Positions 8,782 through 17,468 of a stretch of DNA of 64,000 nt are shown here, piece after piece; position 1 is the first letter of the stretch, and each line of letters begins with the position of its first letter. The DNA comes from Actinoplanes sp. SE50/110. GTDB taxonomy: Bacteria > Actinomycetota > Actinomycetes > Mycobacteriales > Micromonosporaceae. The notes under the pieces were generated by a model, which saw only the letters and a program-made list of their open reading frames with translations, was not told where the DNA came from and searched no databases. The stretch covers positions 4,497,001-4,561,000 of the forward strand of contig NZ_LT827010.1 in NCBI RefSeq assembly GCF_900119315.1, written 5' to 3'. The position numbers and the translations under genes were made by a program.

Positions 8782-9570
8782 ATGGTGCCCGGTGATCTTC
8801 AGACGGATCGGCCGCACTCGGCGCGGATCTACGACTTCCTGCTGGGGGGCAAGGACAACTTCGAGGCGGACCGGCGGGCCGCGGCGCAGATGCTGGAGCA
8901 CACGCCGGCGCTGCCGATCTCGATGGCGGCCAACCGGCGGTGGATGGCCCGGGTCGGGCGCTACCTGGCCGGGCGCGGCATCCGGCAGTTCCTCGACGTC
9001 GGCACCGGGCTGCCGACCCGGCCCAACCTGCACGAGGTGGTGCAGACCGAGGCTCCGGAAGCGTCGATCGTCTACGTCGACAACGACCCGCTGGTGCTGG
9101 CGCACGCCCGTGCCCTGCTCACCCCGATCGGCACCGGCAGCGTCTCCTACCTGGACGCCGACCTGCGCCGGCCGGACACGATCCTGGGGTCGGCGGCCGT
9201 CCGGGACGGATTCGACCTGAACCGGCCGGTGGCCGTCACGCTAATCGCCGTCCTGCAGCATGTGACCGATGACGATCAGGTCCGCGACATCCTGGCCCAG
9301 CTGACCGCACCGCTGCCGGCGGGCAGCGCGGTGGCCCTGTCGGTGGTCACCGTCGACAACGACGCGGCCGGTGAGGGCACCGTCCGGACGTACAACCAGA
9401 ACGGTGTGCCGGTCGTCGCCCGCCCGCGTGCCGCGGTCGAGCGCCTGTTCGCCGGCTTCGACCTGGTCGAGCCGGGTGTCGTCCCGGTGCACCACTGGCA
9501 TCCGGCCGACGAGGACCGCGCGGTCAGCGACGCCGACGTCTACATGCTCGGTGGTGTGGCTTTCACGTAG
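8782..9570 (+). CDS. SAM-dependent methyltransferase, DUF574 family
   Basis: A 262-residue protein with hallmarks of the actinobacterial DUF574 (PF04672) methyltransferase-like family: N-terminal HSARIYDFLLGGKDNFEADR, a SAM-binding glycine motif FLDVGTGLPTRPN, the acidic ribose-binding end of strand 2 (IVYVDNDPLV), and YLDADLRRP for the adenine-binding loop. Members are very numerous in streptomycetes and relatives, and few have known substrates. ATG8782 was chosen because of GAGGAG at 8771-8776. It converges with the phosphatase gene, overlapping its 3' end by 8 bp. Confidence 0.85.
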   Translation: MVPGDLQTDRPHSARIYDFLLGGKDNFEADRRAAAQMLEHTPALPISMAANRRWMARVGRYLAGRGIRQFLDVGTGLPTRPNLHEVVQTEAPEASIVYVDNDPLVLAHARALLTPIGTGSVSYLDADLRRPDTILGSAAVRDGFDLNRPVAVTLIAVLQHVTDDDQVRDILAQLTAPLPAGSAVALSVVTVDNDAAGEGTVRTYNQNGVPVVARPRAAVERLFAGFDLVEPGVVPVHHWHPADEDRAVSDADVYMLGGVAFT

Positions 9571-10777
9571 TCCGCCAGCGCAGCATCGCCGCGGTCGCGT
9601 CGTCGCGGAGCTCCTCCTCCTCGTACGACACGATGGTGTGGATCAGCCGGCGCATCGTCTCCGGCGCCGGCCGGCGGTGTCGCAGTGCGTCCTCGAAGAA
9701 CGCGGTCAGCCGGTCCACCCCGAACAGCACGCCGGACGCGTCGCGCGCCTCGGTGATCCCGTCGGTGTAGAAGACCAGCGTGTCACCCGGCTCCAGCCGC
9801 TGCTCCACCACCCGCGGCGGCCGGGTGAGCATGTGCCCCAGGCCGAGCGGCAGTGTGTTCGGCGACGGTAGCGGTGACCGGCTCCGATCACCGCGGAAGA
9901 ACAGCTCGGCCGGATGACCGGCGCTGATCCGCCGGTACACCCCGGACGCCAGGTCGAGCTCGGCGAGCAGCGCGGTGACGAACGCCCCCGGATACTGCGC
10001 GCGGATCCACTTGTCGATCGACCGGCACGTGTCCACCAGCGACAGGCCGGACCGACGGGCATTACGGTACGTGTTGAGGGTGAGCGTGGTCAGCGCGCTC
10101 GCGCTGATCCCGTGCCCGACCGTGTCGAAGAGCGCCACGTGCAGGGTCTCGCCGTTGGCCGCGTAGTCGAACGCGTCTCCGCCCACGTCGTAGCAGGGTT
10201 CGAGGACCGCGGTGACCGTGGTCCCGTCGATCGCATAGGTCAGCGGCGGCAACTGGTTCCAGATCACCTCGGCGGCCAGCTGCATCGGCAGCCGCCGCCG
10301 GGTCTGCTCCACCGCGTCACCGTAGAACCGCCGGCTCGCGATCAGCTCCGCCACCAGCGCCGCGATCACCTCCAGATCGTCGCGAAGATCGATGACGGGG
10401 TACGTCGTGAACCGCAACGCCAGCACACCCAGCCGCTCCGCCCCGTGCAGCAGCGGCAGCCACAGCACGCCGCCACCGTCCGGCTCCGGTGACCACTGCT
10501 GATCACCGGTGGTGAACGCCCGCCCCGCCGGGGTGCCCTCCACCGCCTGTGGCGCCACCGGCGTCGTCCCGCGCAGCGGATGCAGCTCACGCTGCGCGTA
10601 GTCGACCAGCAGCACGATCGCCGCCCGGGCGTCGAGCAGCGGCGCGGCGGCCGTGAGGACCCCGGGCAGATCCTCGGCTCGCCCCCGGTGTCGCAGATCC
10701 ATCAGCCGGCGAACGGCCCCCATCGGCGCGTGCATCAGACCCATCTTCCCGGCCCGGGCCCGATCGCGCACGTCCAC
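9563..10777 (-). CDS. GAF-PP2C (SpoIIE-type) serine/threonine phosphatase
   Basis: A 404-residue soluble phosphatase. Residues about 30-170 form a GAF-like sensor domain and about 180-400 a SpoIIE/PP2C domain. Metal-binding motifs are DVGGDAFDY, ALFDTVGHGISA, VFYTDGITEARD and LRDDATAAML. Such enzymes act in partner-switching control of anti-sigma factors or in general signalling. A GTG codon at 10777 is used; ATG10744 (MGLMHAP) is an alternative. No antisigma partner lies next to it. It overlaps the convergent methyltransferase gene by 8 bp. Confidence 0.85.
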   Translation of the reverse strand: MDVRDRARAGKMGLMHAPMGAVRRLMDLRHRGRAEDLPGVLTAAAPLLDARAAIVLLVDYAQRELHPLRGTTPVAPQAVEGTPAGRAFTTGDQQWSPEPDGGGVLWLPLLHGAERLGVLALRFTTYPVIDLRDDLEVIAALVAELIASRRFYGDAVEQTRRRLPMQLAAEVIWNQLPPLTYAIDGTTVTAVLEPCYDVGGDAFDYAANGETLHVALFDTVGHGISASALTTLTLNTYRNARRSGLSLVDTCRSIDKWIRAQYPGAFVTALLAELDLASGVYRRISAGHPAELFFRGDRSRSPLPSPNTLPLGLGHMLTRPPRVVEQRLEPGDTLVFYTDGITEARDASGVLFGVDRLTAFFEDALRHRRPAPETMRRLIHTIVSYEEEELRDDATAAMLRWRTT

Positions 10778-10790
10778 GTCCGGTCGCTTT

Positions 10791-11654
10791 CTACCCCGGT
10801 TTCCCGTACGAGGTCAGCGTGCGCACCGCCTGCAGGGTCACGTGGCCGCGCCAGTCCAGGAGGGCCGCCGCGCTCGGCGGCTCCCAGGTGACCGGCCAGC
10901 CGCCGTCGTCCTGCTGGGCCGCGGCCAGAGCCTCCAGGTGGGCGTCGAGCTGCGCGTCCTCGAACAGGGCCCGCCACGGCGAGCCGGCGGTGGGAGCCAC
11001 GTGCAGTGGGGTCAACCCGTACGCGCCGATCCGGGGTTCGGTCTGAAAGAGCTCCGAACCGGTGATCGCGGCCAGCACGCTCTCGGCGCTGCGCTCGGCG
11101 CGGGGCCGGTCGGGCACGTGGGTGAGGAAGACGAGCAGCTCGGAGAGTGCGTGCGTCTCCTCCGGAAGGCGGCCCGACTCGATCACGGTCCAGCAGTAGC
11201 TGGTGGCGGTGTCGAGCCACGGGTGGGCGAAGCCGAGCTGGTGCAGCAGACCGGCGAGGCCGGCGGTGGGATTGACGCCCGGCTCGTAGGTCCAGTCGGT
11301 CCAGTGGGCGGCCCGCGGATGGTCCTCGATGACCGGGAACGCCAGCGGGACGGCGCCGTCCTTCGTCACGGTGGTCAGGAAGTCGCACGCCGGGCCGAGC
11401 AGGCCCGGGTCGGCGACCCCGGCGGCGGCCAGGGCCTGGAAGGCGACCTCGACGTCGATCGGGAGGCTGGCCGGACAGCGCTTGTCCGGCTCCAGGCCGT
11501 GCCCGAAACCGCCGTCGGCGTTGCGGTAGCCGCGCAGGGCGTCGACCACGCCGTCCGGGGACGCGCCCCGGAACAGGGTGGCGAACAGGCGGCGGTCGAG
11601 AAGGCGACCCTCGGCCTGAAGGAAACGGTCGGCGGCGGCGAAATCAGCGCTCAT
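10791..11654 (-). CDS. Alpha/alpha-toroid hypothetical protein
   Basis: A 287-residue protein of helical repeats. The segments GYRNADGGFGHGLEPDKR (residues about 43-60) and AAQQDDGGWPVTWE near the C-terminus are of the QxDGGW type seen in squalene-cyclase/prenyltransferase-like toroids. The family is common in actinobacteria without assigned chemistry, and the catalytic DXDD motif of cyclases is absent. ATG11654 was chosen because the upstream extension would run into the divergent AraC promoter. It sits 13 bp upstream (in map order) of the phosphatase start, so they are separate genes on one strand. Confidence 0.7.
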   Translation of the reverse strand: MSADFAAADRFLQAEGRLLDRRLFATLFRGASPDGVVDALRGYRNADGGFGHGLEPDKRCPASLPIDVEVAFQALAAAGVADPGLLGPACDFLTTVTKDGAVPLAFPVIEDHPRAAHWTDWTYEPGVNPTAGLAGLLHQLGFAHPWLDTATSYCWTVIESGRLPEETHALSELLVFLTHVPDRPRAERSAESVLAAITGSELFQTEPRIGAYGLTPLHVAPTAGSPWRALFEDAQLDAHLEALAAAQQDDGGWPVTWEPPSAAALLDWRGHVTLQAVRTLTSYGKPG

Positions 11655-11703
11655 GGGGTCGACCCTAGGTGCGGCGCGGGGCCGGGTCTTGTATGAATCG
11701 GCC

Positions 11704-12441
11704 ATGGGCTACATCGAGTGGGCGCCGCCGCCGTCGCTGCGTGGGGTGGTGGCCTGCCTGTGGCGCAGCACGCTGCCGGAGCGGCCGAGCCGGGTGCCGA
11801 TGCCGATCCTGCCGGACGGGTGCGTGGACCTGATCTGGCAGAGCGGGCACGGGGCGTTCCTGGCCGGCCCGGACACCCGGCCGGTGCCGAACGAGGGACG
11901 TGCCGGGCGGGAGATCGTCGGGGTGCGGCTGCGGCCCGGGGCCGGGGGGACGGTGCTCGGGATGCCGCTGGAACCGTTGCAGAACCTGCGGCCCGGGCTC
12001 GGCGAGGTCGTTCCCGGGCTGGTGGTGCCGGCGGAGGTGCGGGCGGGGGAGGCGCTGCGCCGGCTGATCGTGGCGACCGGGCGGCTGGCCCGGGAGAACC
12101 CGGTGGATCCGGCGATGCTGGCGGCGGCCCGGATGCTGCGCGATCCGCGGATCCGGGTGGATGAGGTGGCAGTTGAGGTCGGGCTCAGCGATCGGCAGCT
12201 GCGGCGGCGGTTCACGGCGGCGGTCGGGTACGGACCGAAGACGCTGCAGCGGATCTACCGGTTCCGGCGGTATCTGGCGATGGTGGGGGAGGGGAGCGCC
12301 GGGGAGCTGGCGGTGCGCGCCGGGTACACCGATCAGGCGCATCTGAGCCGGGAGACGGTGGAGTTCGCCGGGCTGCCGCCCGCGGCCCTGGCCCGCCGGA
12401 TGCGGCGGGACCAGGGGTCGGTGGGCGCCGGCTTCCGCTGA
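11704..12441 (+). CDS. AraC family transcriptional regulator
   Basis: A 245-residue regulator. The N-terminal region (DUF6597-like, IEWAPPPSLRGVVACLWR, ILPDGCVDLIWQ) binds an effector or mediates dimerisation. The C-terminal AraC domain has two helix-turn-helix units: EVAVEVGLSDRQLRRRFTAAVGYGPK and GELAVRAGYTDQAHLSRE. It is divergent, with only 49 bp to the toroid gene, so it may control that gene. It converges on the zinc-ribbon gene, with 6 bp between the stops. Confidence 0.88.
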   Translation: MGYIEWAPPPSLRGVVACLWRSTLPERPSRVPMPILPDGCVDLIWQSGHGAFLAGPDTRPVPNEGRAGREIVGVRLRPGAGGTVLGMPLEPLQNLRPGLGEVVPGLVVPAEVRAGEALRRLIVATGRLARENPVDPAMLAAARMLRDPRIRVDEVAVEVGLSDRQLRRRFTAAVGYGPKTLQRIYRFRRYLAMVGEGSAGELAVRAGYTDQAHLSRETVEFAGLPPAALARRMRRDQGSVGAGFR

Positions 12442-12447
12442 GGCGGC

Positions 12448-13005
12448 TCAGCAGTAACCGGACGGGCACTCGCCGCTGGCCAGCAGCTCGTACTGCTTAC
12501 AGCGCGGGCAGATCGGCCGGTCGGGGCGCGGCGCGGGCCGGGTCGATTTGGTCGCCTTCGGTGCCGCCGAGCGGGTCGAGGCGGCGCGGGGCGTGCCGGA
12601 GCCGCCACTCGCCGCGGCGCGCGGCGCCTTCGCCGGGCCGCCGGCCTTGCGCAGCTCGACGGCCTGCACCGAGGCGGCCAGGATGGCGTCGTAGTTGGTG
12701 TCGATCAGATGACCCTCGACCGACACGAACGGCACCGGGTCGTCCGGATCCTTCACCGTCGCTCCGAAGATCGTCGCCGCGACCTCGTCGGCCTGGTTGC
12801 GGGCCACCGCGATGTCGACCCCGCCCGGGTGGATGTGCACCGCCACGTTCCGCGCGCCCTGCGGGCGGATCTGGATGCTGCGACCGACCGGCTTGACGTC
12901 GACGGTGGTCCGGCCGCGGAGCTCCAGAAGCAGTTTCGCCACCGACGGCGCGGCGCCCATGCCCTCGGATTCGACACCCTCGGGTTCGGTCCCGTACAGA
13001 TCCAT
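12448..13005 (-). CDS. Hypothetical protein with C-terminal zinc ribbon
   Basis: A 185-residue protein. Residues about 20-120 form a compact domain (VAKLLLELRGRTTVDVKPVGRS ... VSVEGHLIDTNYDAILAA), followed by a Ser/Ala/Pro/Lys-rich linker (about 125-160). The final 20 residues hold four cysteines in the pattern CPRCKQYELLASGECPSGYC, suited to bind zinc. The linker plus short ribbon suggests a nucleic-acid or protein adaptor. I do not recognise the family. Confidence 0.65.
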   Translation of the reverse strand: MDLYGTEPEGVESEGMGAAPSVAKLLLELRGRTTVDVKPVGRSIQIRPQGARNVAVHIHPGGVDIAVARNQADEVAATIFGATVKDPDDPVPFVSVEGHLIDTNYDAILAASVQAVELRKAGGPAKAPRAAASGGSGTPRAASTRSAAPKATKSTRPAPRPDRPICPRCKQYELLASGECPSGYC

Positions 13006-13556
13006 CAGACTCGCCCTCCGCAGTATCCCGGCGGCCAGTGGGCGACATCCCCGCGCCGCCCGTCACGATTCGGCCGTCGATCCGGAGCCTACCCGGCGCG
13101 AAGATCGCGAAGCGGCCCGGTCGCCCCGTCCGCCCGGTCGGGAAGCGTTCCTCGTCGAGGACGCTTTCCTATCTTCCTAGGATGCCTCAGGGGTGGTGCG
13201 TGCGGACACCTCAAGCGATCGGCTTCGGGGAGTACCGAGTAAAAGTGGAATCACGCACCGGCCATCTGCGGGCCCGGAAGGACCATCAGCAATCCCGCCT
13301 TCGGCAGGTCGCCGAATGGGGATCTCAGTCGTCGCGCCAGCTCCACCGGGCCCACGAGTGATCCCGGCGCCTGGGGAGAACGCCGACCTGGCCCTCGATC
13401 GGATCGACACGGCTGGCAGCGGGATTCGCGCCTCGAGCCGTGATCAACCGCGTACCGAGAAATCGGTTTCCTGAAAGACATTGACAGGCATTGTTGTGGG
13501 AGCGCTCCCATGTCACCATGATGTTTCATGCCTTCCGTCCTCGAAGGAGCTCCCAC
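13006..13556. other. Intergenic region upstream of cellulase operon
   Basis: This 551-bp stretch holds no convincing gene. The open frames here lack ribosome sites and have shadow-like composition. The right end carries the cellulase promoter: TTGACA at 13481-13486, the 14-bp CebR-type palindrome at 13497-13510, and GAAGGAG at 13543-13549 ahead of the ATG. The left half shows nothing further that I can support. Confidence 0.6.
13497..13510. promoter_or_regulatory. CebR-type operator (TGGGAGCGCTCCCA)
   Basis: A perfect 14-bp palindrome identical to the consensus box of CebR, the cellobiose/cellotriose-responsive LacI-family repressor of streptomycetes. It lies 47 bp upstream of the GH5 cellulase start and 10 bp after a TTGACA -35-like hexamer, so it would block transcription of the cellulase operon when no cello-oligosaccharide is present. 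Confidence 0.9.
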
Positions 13557-15158
13557 ATGAAGACCCGAATGTGGCTGGCCGGCGCGACAGCGCTGGCGGC
13601 CGCGGCGGCGATGGCTGCGGTCGTCACCGCGCAACCGGCCGTCGCCGCCGGCGGCGGTACCGGGACCGGCTACCTGCACACCAGCGGCAACAAGATCGTG
13701 GACAGCACGGGCGCCACCGTCCGGCTGACCGGGATCAACTGGTTCGGCATGGAGACCGACAACAAGACCTTCCACGGGCTGTGGTCCAGCAACCCGTGGA
13801 AGAGCCAGATCGACACGATGGCCTCGCTGGGCTACAACACGCTGCGGGTGCCGTTCTCCGACGACTCGCTCAAGGCCGGGGCGACCGCGACCGGGATCAA
13901 CGACAACACCAACCCGGACCTGGTGGGGCTGTCACCGCTGCAGATCCTGGACAGGGTCGTGGCGTACGCCGGGACCAAGGGGATGCGGATCATCCTGGAC
14001 CGGCACCGGCCGACCTCGGCCGGGCAGACCGCGCTCTGGTACACCGCCGCCGTGCCGGAGACCACCTGGATCGCCGATTGGAAGAGCCTGGCCCAGCGGT
14101 ACGCGGGCAACCCCACCGTGATCGGCGCCGACCTGCACAACGAGCCGCACGCGGAGGGCACCAACCCGGCCGCGACCGGCGCCTGCTGGGGCTGCGGGGA
14201 CACGGCCCGCGACTGGCGGCTGGCGGCCGAGCGGGCCGGCAACGCGATCCTCGGCGTCCAGCCGAACTGGCTGATCTTCGTGGAGGGGGTCAGCTGCCCG
14301 AGTGGCGGACTCTCCAACGTGTGGGACAACGACCCCGGCAACGACGAGGACTGCGGCTGGTGGGGCGGCAACCTGTCCAAGGCGGGGGATTTCCCGGTCC
14401 GGCTCAGTGTGGCGAACCGGCTGGTCTACTCCCCGCACGAATACGCGACGTCGGTCTACCACCAGGCGTGGTTCGACGACCCGTCGTACCCGGCGAACAT
14501 GCCGGCCATCTGGGACCACTACTGGGGCTACCTGTACAAGCAGAACCTCGCCCCGATCATGATGGGTGAGTTCGGCACCACGCTGGCCAGCACCATCGAC
14601 AGGATCTGGCTGCAAGAGCTGCTGAAGTACACCGGCACCGGGGTGAACGGGATGTCGTTCACCTACTGGTCGTGGAACCCGAACTCGGGCGACACCGGCG
14701 GCATCGCCAACGACGACTGGACCACGATCAACCAGGCCAAGCAGGCGATCCTGCAGCCGTACCTGATCGCGCCGATCGGTGGCGGCAACGGGGGCACCGG
14801 CTCGCCGTCCCCGTCCGCCTCGTCGTCCTCGTCGACGCCGGTGCCCGGCTGGTCGTGCAAGGTCACGTACACCCAGGACAACGCCTGGCAGGGCGGCTTC
14901 CAGGGGCAGGTCAAGGTGCAGAACACCGGCACCGGCACGGTCAGCCCGTGGCAGGTCACCTGGACCTGGCCGTCCGGGGTGACCCTGGTCAACGGCTGGA
15001 ACGCGACCGTCGTCCAGAGCGGGACCACGGTCACCGCGGCCGCGCCGAGCTACGCGTCGTCGCTCGCGGCGGGCGCCTCGGTCTCGGTTGGTTTCACCGC
15101 CAACGGTACGGCCAGTGCTCCGGCCACCGTGAAACTCAACGGCGTGGCCTGCTCGTGA
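13557..15158 (+). CDS. Secreted GH5 endoglucanase with C-terminal CBM2
   Basis: A 533-residue secreted cellulase. A signal peptide covers residues about 1-34 (cleavage near AVAAG). The GH5 catalytic domain spans about 38-400, with acid/base Glu196 in DLHNEP and nucleophile Glu338 in MMGEFG. A Ser/Pro linker follows (about 420-435), then a family 2 cellulose-binding module (WSCKVTYTQDNAWQGGF to VKLNGVACS). The start is supported by GAAGGAG upstream. The stop overlaps the GTG of the next gene, so both are co-expressed under the CebR-type operator. This gene fits extracellular cellulose breakdown. Confidence 0.93.
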   Translation: MKTRMWLAGATALAAAAAMAAVVTAQPAVAAGGGTGTGYLHTSGNKIVDSTGATVRLTGINWFGMETDNKTFHGLWSSNPWKSQIDTMASLGYNTLRVPFSDDSLKAGATATGINDNTNPDLVGLSPLQILDRVVAYAGTKGMRIILDRHRPTSAGQTALWYTAAVPETTWIADWKSLAQRYAGNPTVIGADLHNEPHAEGTNPAATGACWGCGDTARDWRLAAERAGNAILGVQPNWLIFVEGVSCPSGGLSNVWDNDPGNDEDCGWWGGNLSKAGDFPVRLSVANRLVYSPHEYATSVYHQAWFDDPSYPANMPAIWDHYWGYLYKQNLAPIMMGEFGTTLASTIDRIWLQELLKYTGTGVNGMSFTYWSWNPNSGDTGGIANDDWTTINQAKQAILQPYLIAPIGGGNGGTGSPSPSASSSSSTPVPGWSCKVTYTQDNAWQGGFQGQVKVQNTGTGTVSPWQVTWTWPSGVTLVNGWNATVVQSGTTVTAAAPSYASSLAAGASVSVGFTANGTASAPATVKLNGVACS

Positions 15159-16267
15159 AACATGCGGCCCTCGCCGCTGTCGTGATCCTGGCCGGCGCCG
15201 CCGTGGGCGTCGCCGGCCGGGGTCCGGCCCGGGCGGCAGCATCGACCTGTGACGTGACCTGGACGGCGAACTCGTGGAGCACCGGGTTCACCGCCGACGT
15301 GAAGGTCACCAACCTCGGCGCGGCGGTCACCTCGTGGACGCTGGGCTGGGATTTCGCCGGCGGCCAGAAGGTCACCTCGGCCTGGAACGCGACCGTCACC
15401 CAGTCCGGGACGACGGTGACCGCGGCCAGCGTCGGCTGGAACGGGCCCCTGCCCACCGGGGCGACCACGTCGTTCGGCTTCCAGGGCACCTACTCCGGGA
15501 CCAACACCGCGCCGTCGACCTTCCGCTTCAACGGGGTGACCTGCGGGGCGGAACCGACGCCGCCGGTCACACCGTCGGCGTCCACGTCGACCGTTCCCGG
15601 CACCTGCGGCACCCGTTGTGACGGCTTCGAGAACAAGCTGGCGAACTGGACGGTGACCACCCAGGACTGTTCCGGGGCGGGCACCGCCGCGATCGACACG
15701 ACGGTGGCGCACTCCGGCACCGCCTCGTTGCGGATCAACGGCGCCGCCGGATACTGCAACCACGTGTTCGCCCGCAACACCAGTCTGCTCGCCGGGACCG
15801 GCAACGTCTGGTATGTCCGTTACTGGGTGCGGCACACCACCGCGCTGCCGGCCGCGCACGTCACCGCGGTGGCGATGGCCGACGCCAATGACGGCGGCCG
15901 GGATCTGCGGTTCGGCGGGCAGAACGGGGCGCTGCAGTTCAACCGGGCCTCCGACGACGCGACGCTGCCCGAGCAGAGCCCGGCCGGGGTGGCGCTGTCC
16001 CGGGCGCTGCCGACCGGCACCTGGAACTGCGTCGAGTTCAAGGTCGACGGCTCGACCGGCACGATCGAGACCTGGCTCAACGGCACCTCGGTGCCCGGCC
16101 TGCTGGAGGACGGCGTGGCGACCCACGACGTCGACGGTCAGTGGCTCGACCGGACGTGGCGGCCGGCCCTGACCGACCTGCGGCTGGGCTGGGAAGCCTA
16201 TGGCGAGGGCGCTGACACCCTCTGGTACGACGACGTCGCGGTGTCTTCGGCTCGCAACGGCTGCTGA
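15155..16267 (+). CDS. CBM2-linked Cip1-like secreted protein
   Basis: A 370-residue secreted protein: signal peptide (about 1-28), N-terminal CBM2 (CDVTWTANSWSTGFTADVKV to RFNGVTC, about 31-130), a Pro/Thr linker, then a beta-jelly-roll domain (about 150-370). The latter closely resembles fungal Cip1, a cellulase-co-regulated protein structurally related to glucuronan/alginate lyases: DTTVAHSGTASLRI, RASDDATLPEQSP, GTIETWLNG, GWEAY, and a C-terminal Cys. The GTG start overlaps the cellulase stop by 4 bp. It is followed by a strong terminator. The catalytic role is unproven; lyase activity on uronic-acid polymers is a family-based inference. Confidence 0.82.
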   Translation: MKHAALAAVVILAGAAVGVAGRGPARAAASTCDVTWTANSWSTGFTADVKVTNLGAAVTSWTLGWDFAGGQKVTSAWNATVTQSGTTVTAASVGWNGPLPTGATTSFGFQGTYSGTNTAPSTFRFNGVTCGAEPTPPVTPSASTSTVPGTCGTRCDGFENKLANWTVTTQDCSGAGTAAIDTTVAHSGTASLRINGAAGYCNHVFARNTSLLAGTGNVWYVRYWVRHTTALPAAHVTAVAMADANDGGRDLRFGGQNGALQFNRASDDATLPEQSPAGVALSRALPTGTWNCVEFKVDGSTGTIETWLNGTSVPGLLEDGVATHDVDGQWLDRTWRPALTDLRLGWEAYGEGADTLWYDDVAVSSARNGC

Positions 16268-16310
16268 GGGTCGACGGGGCACGCATTGCCGTACCGGCCG
16301 GCGAGACGGT

Positions 16311-16354
16311 CCGGTGTGCGGCGTCCGCGGCCGTCCGCGGACGCCGCACACCGG
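16311..16354 (+). terminator. Rho-independent-type hairpin after cellulase operon
   Basis: A perfect 20-bp inverted repeat (16311-16330 with 16335-16354) with a 4-nt loop starts 43 bp after the stop of the Cip1-like gene and 34 bp before the 3' end of the convergent carbonic anhydrase gene. There is no U-tract, as usual in actinomycetes. It probably ends transcription from both sides. Confidence 0.85.
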
Positions 16355-16388
16355 GATGGCATCCCCCGGCCGGCTGCGGCGCGGGCGG

Positions 16389-16934
16389 TTACGCTGCGTG
16401 GCGCCCGGCCGGCGCAACGGCGTCGACGACCGTTTCGACGAGCCCCGTCTCCAGCCGGAACGCGTGACCGGAGACGCTGACGACGAGGCCGTCCGCCGCC
16501 AGAGGATGAGCGAGCAGCCTGGCGACGTCCTGTCGCACGGTGGCGACCGGGTCGGTCACCGCCTTCGCGGTCAGCTCGGCGTCGCCGGCCCCGGTGCGGT
16601 CGGCGACGTCGCGCCGGAACGCGGGATCGGCCAGCAGGCCGGTTCCGCACTGGGTGTGTTGGATGATCGCCACGTCCATCCGGACGCCGAAGCGCAGGGC
16701 CAGCAGCGCGATGTCCTGCGTCACCCGCTCGTCGACGCGGCCCCCGGCGTTGCGCAGGACCGCGGCTTCGCCGGGGCCCAGGCCCAGGAAGCCGGCCGGT
16801 TCGACGCGCGGGTCCAGGCAGGTGAGGATCAGGAGCAGCCGGTCGGGCAGGGCTGTGGGCAGGGTGAGTCTGGTCAGGTCGGCGTGGGCGGCGAAGTGGC
16901 GGTTGCGGCGCAGCAGCTCGCTGAGCGGGACCAT
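16389..16934 (-). CDS. Beta-carbonic anhydrase
   Basis: A 181-residue beta-class carbonic anhydrase. Zinc ligands are Cys39, His93 and Cys96 (TCLDPR, QHTQCG), and the catalytic dyad is Asp41-Arg43. It interconverts CO2 and bicarbonate in the cytoplasm. GGAG lies just upstream of the ATG. It diverges from a MarR regulator with 63 bp between starts, where two copies of a 14-bp operator-like palindrome lie, so MarR control is likely. Confidence 0.88.
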   Translation of the reverse strand: MVPLSELLRRNRHFAAHADLTRLTLPTALPDRLLLILTCLDPRVEPAGFLGLGPGEAAVLRNAGGRVDERVTQDIALLALRFGVRMDVAIIQHTQCGTGLLADPAFRRDVADRTGAGDAELTAKAVTDPVATVRQDVARLLAHPLAADGLVVSVSGHAFRLETGLVETVVDAVAPAGRHAA

Positions 16935-16946
16935 GGGAACTCCATT

Positions 16947-16960
16947 GTTGTATCTGCAAC
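16947..16960. promoter_or_regulatory. MarR operator candidate 1 (GTTG-N6-CAAC)
   Basis: A dyad GTTGTATCTGCAAC lies 12 bp upstream of the carbonic anhydrase start. The same K(T)TG-N6-CAAC arrangement occurs again at 16991-17004, and the pair flanks the promoter space of the divergon. Spacing between dyad centres is 44 bp, close to four helical turns. Confidence 0.6.
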
Positions 16961-16990
16961 ATCGGTCGGGGGGCTACGATACAGGCTGGA

Positions 16991-17004
16991 GGTGCATATG
17001 CAAC
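16991..17004. promoter_or_regulatory. MarR operator candidate 2 (GGTG-N6-CAAC)
   Basis: GGTGCATATGCAAC overlaps the MarR start codon (ATG16998) and contains the perfect decamer TGCATATGCA. Binding here would repress the regulator's own translation-start region, matching autoregulation typical of MarR proteins. Confidence 0.55.
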
Positions 17005-17468
17005 AGGAGGCGGCGCCCGGGTCGCACGAGCAGATGCTGGCGATGGCGGACCGGTGTCTGGGCAGACGGATCGCACGACTGCACCGGCTGGTGTCGCGGC
17101 GGTTCGAGGCGGAGTTGCGGGAGTGCGGTCTGACCCACCCCCAACTGGAGGTCCTCTCCGAGATGGCGTTGCACGGCGCGCCGGCGCGACCGTCGGAGAT
17201 CGCCGGTTGGCTCGGCCTGGAGCGCTCGACGATCAGCCGCAACCTCGACGTGCTGACCCAGCGTGGATACGTGCACGCGGCGGCGACCTCCTCGGCGGGC
17301 CGGACCACGCGGGTGTCCGTCACGGACGCCGGATACCGGGCGCTGGCGACTGCCGCACCGGCCTGGCGGCGGGCCCAGGCGTGGCTCAGCGAGGCCGTCG
17401 ACGCCGATGCCGGGCAGGCGCTCGACCGCTGGCTGAACGCGCTCGACCTCGAGCCGCACGAGAAGTGA
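16998..17468 (+). CDS. MarR family transcriptional regulator
   Basis: A 156-residue winged-helix regulator. The recognition region reads PSEIAGWLGLERSTISRNLDVLTQRGYV, and the wing is SSAGRTTRVSVTDAGYRAL. MarR proteins bind palindromic operators as dimers and are released by small ligands. ATG16998 follows CTGGAGG (16985-16991). It probably controls itself and the divergent carbonic anhydrase gene through the paired dyads between them. Confidence 0.9.
   Translation: MQQEAAPGSHEQMLAMADRCLGRRIARLHRLVSRRFEAELRECGLTHPQLEVLSEMALHGAPARPSEIAGWLGLERSTISRNLDVLTQRGYVHAAATSSAGRTTRVSVTDAGYRALATAAPAWRRAQAWLSEAVDADAGQALDRWLNALDLEPHEK

Noticed and set aside
13251..13400. A minus-strand fragment reading LVGPVELARRLRSPFGDLPK as a gene remnant
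   Set aside because: Too short, no start or homologous context, and overlaps the cellulase promoter region.
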